From an uncultured Clostridia bacterium (GTDB lineage Bacteria > Bacillota_A > Clostridia > TANB77 > CAG-508), in contig CANQXO010000004.1 of the NCBI GenBank assembly GCA_947627825.1, positions 1-34,271 of the forward strand: DNA of 34,271 nt, written 5' to 3'. Made by a program: the position numbers and the translations under genes. This document shows, piece by piece, positions 33,982 through 34,271 of this stretch; the stretch's first letter is position 1, and each line of letters starts with the position of its first letter. Under the pieces are notes generated by a model. That model was not told where the DNA came from, ran no database searches, and saw only the letters and a list, made by a program, of their open reading frames with translations.

Positions 33982-34076
33982 TATTGTATAAATACTTTCT
34001 TTAAGTAAGAATCTTAAAGAAATTTATTTATTTTTTATAAGTTAATTTTTATATTAATTTTTATTTTCTATTTTTA

Positions 34077-34271
34077 TCATTTTTCATTTTTGATTTTTTC
34101 TAATTCTTCTTGCGTAATTTTCGTATATTTTCTAATTAGTTCATCTTCTAAATTATCTTTTAACATCGATTTTACTATTTCTTCTGTTTTTTCTTCTTTT
34201 CCTATTCTTTCTCCAGTTTTTATTGAGGCTTTTTCGTCCATTATGGCTTTCTGCCTTAAAAATGCTATCCT
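34077..34271 (-). CDS. Rpn/PD-(D/E)XK transposase-family protein, C-terminal fragment at the window edge
   Basis: The last 64 residues of a gene whose start lies beyond the window. The text (LRQKAIMDEKASIKTGERIGKEEKTEEIVKS and on) is a charged helix, and ends I-R-K-Y-T-K-I-T-Q-E-E-L-E-K-I-K. This matches the C-terminus of Rpn (recombination-promoting nuclease, PD-(D/E)XK transposase) proteins, which end with a Glu/Lys-rich helix and a short ITG-L-T-x-E-E-I-type helix. The nuclease core is not visible. The promoter of element 2, as now oriented, fires into its 3' end on the opposite strand. Confidence 0.6.
   Translation of the reverse strand, partial: RIAFLRQKAIMDEKASIKTGERIGKEEKTEEIVKSMLKDNLEDELIRKYTKITQEELEKIKNEK

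Larger units (their letters stand above)
33813..34022. repeat. putative invertible promoter element 2 (inverton)
   Basis: Two 27-bp identical inverted repeats (33816-33842 and 33996-34022) enclose 153 bp. Each is TTTCTTTAAG, a 7-bp core, and CTTAAAGAAA; the core is ATTCTTA on the left (33826-33832) and its reverse complement TAAGAAT on the right (34006-34012). The interior resembles that of element 1: a hairpin near the left end and one promoter near the right end. The left site overlaps the leader of the prepilin-FGE gene. In the orientation shown the promoter points away from that gene and a terminator-like hairpin stands in front of it, so this should be the OFF state. No recombinase gene is in the window. 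Confidence 0.75.

Overview
The window is AT-rich DNA with Shine-Dalgarno starts, class III (anaerobic) ribonucleotide reductase, CsoR copper control, prepilin-like leaders and a reductase-terminated NRPS. This points to an anaerobic, low-GC Firmicute of the Clostridia type, probably from the gut. That is an inference from gene content; there is no rRNA in the window to settle taxonomy. I saw no tRNA, rRNA, CRISPR array or insertion sequence.

Layout. (1) 99-4252, minus strand: a copper operon (csoR, hotdog thioesterase, copZ, copA, DUF5131) read from a promoter whose -35/-10 spacer is a perfect CsoR-type palindrome. (2) 4351-5562: a DUF975 membrane protein, and upstream of it a 203-bp element bounded by inverted, recombinase-like sites. 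(3) 5563-6174: a G/C-richer Panacea-domain gene with its own promoter, palindromic operator and terminator. (4) 6253-9314: GtrII-type glucosyltransferase, tcdA and nrdG. (5) 9311-12924: nrdD, a divergent Crp/Fnr-like regulator and a formate/nitrite-type channel. (6) 13040-15623: ankyrin protein, sigma factor with a membrane tail, and a G/C-richer unknown membrane protein. (7) 15630-18897: a DGK1/dolichol-kinase-like protein, an L,D-transpeptidase and a GT-C glycosyltransferase. (8) 19037-19987: AbrB-like and XRE-like regulators sharing a palindrome, plus a small unknown protein. (9) 20250-30550: a 2443-residue C-A-T-C-A-T-R NRPS followed by a 7TM histidine kinase and an HD-GYP response regulator. 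(10) 30670-34271: an ABC-F protein, a prepilin-leader/FGE-domain surface protein, a second inverted-site element directly upstream of it, and the 3' end of an Rpn-type nuclease/transposase gene.

Two observations stand out. First, 5279-5489 and 33813-34022 have the architecture of invertible promoters. Each end is a 7-bp core flanked by TTTCTTTAAG/CTTAAAGAAA arms. The two ends of one element carry the same core in opposite orientation, while the two elements have different cores (CTAGTTA and ATTCTTA). Each element holds one near-consensus promoter, in both cases now pointing away from the gene it would drive if flipped (DUF975; prepilin-FGE protein). Second, five genes (copA, tcdA, nrdG, the GT39-like gene and the histidine kinase) are each broken by what looks like one extra base. 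Removing one base in each restores canonical motifs and a normal length. Five insertions of the same sign suggest uncorrected read or assembly errors, although copA could be a genuine frameshift system.

The NRPS has the architecture of gut dipeptide-aldehyde/pyrazinone synthetases, and the adjacent sensor kinase and c-di-GMP phosphodiesterase regulator may respond to or control its product.
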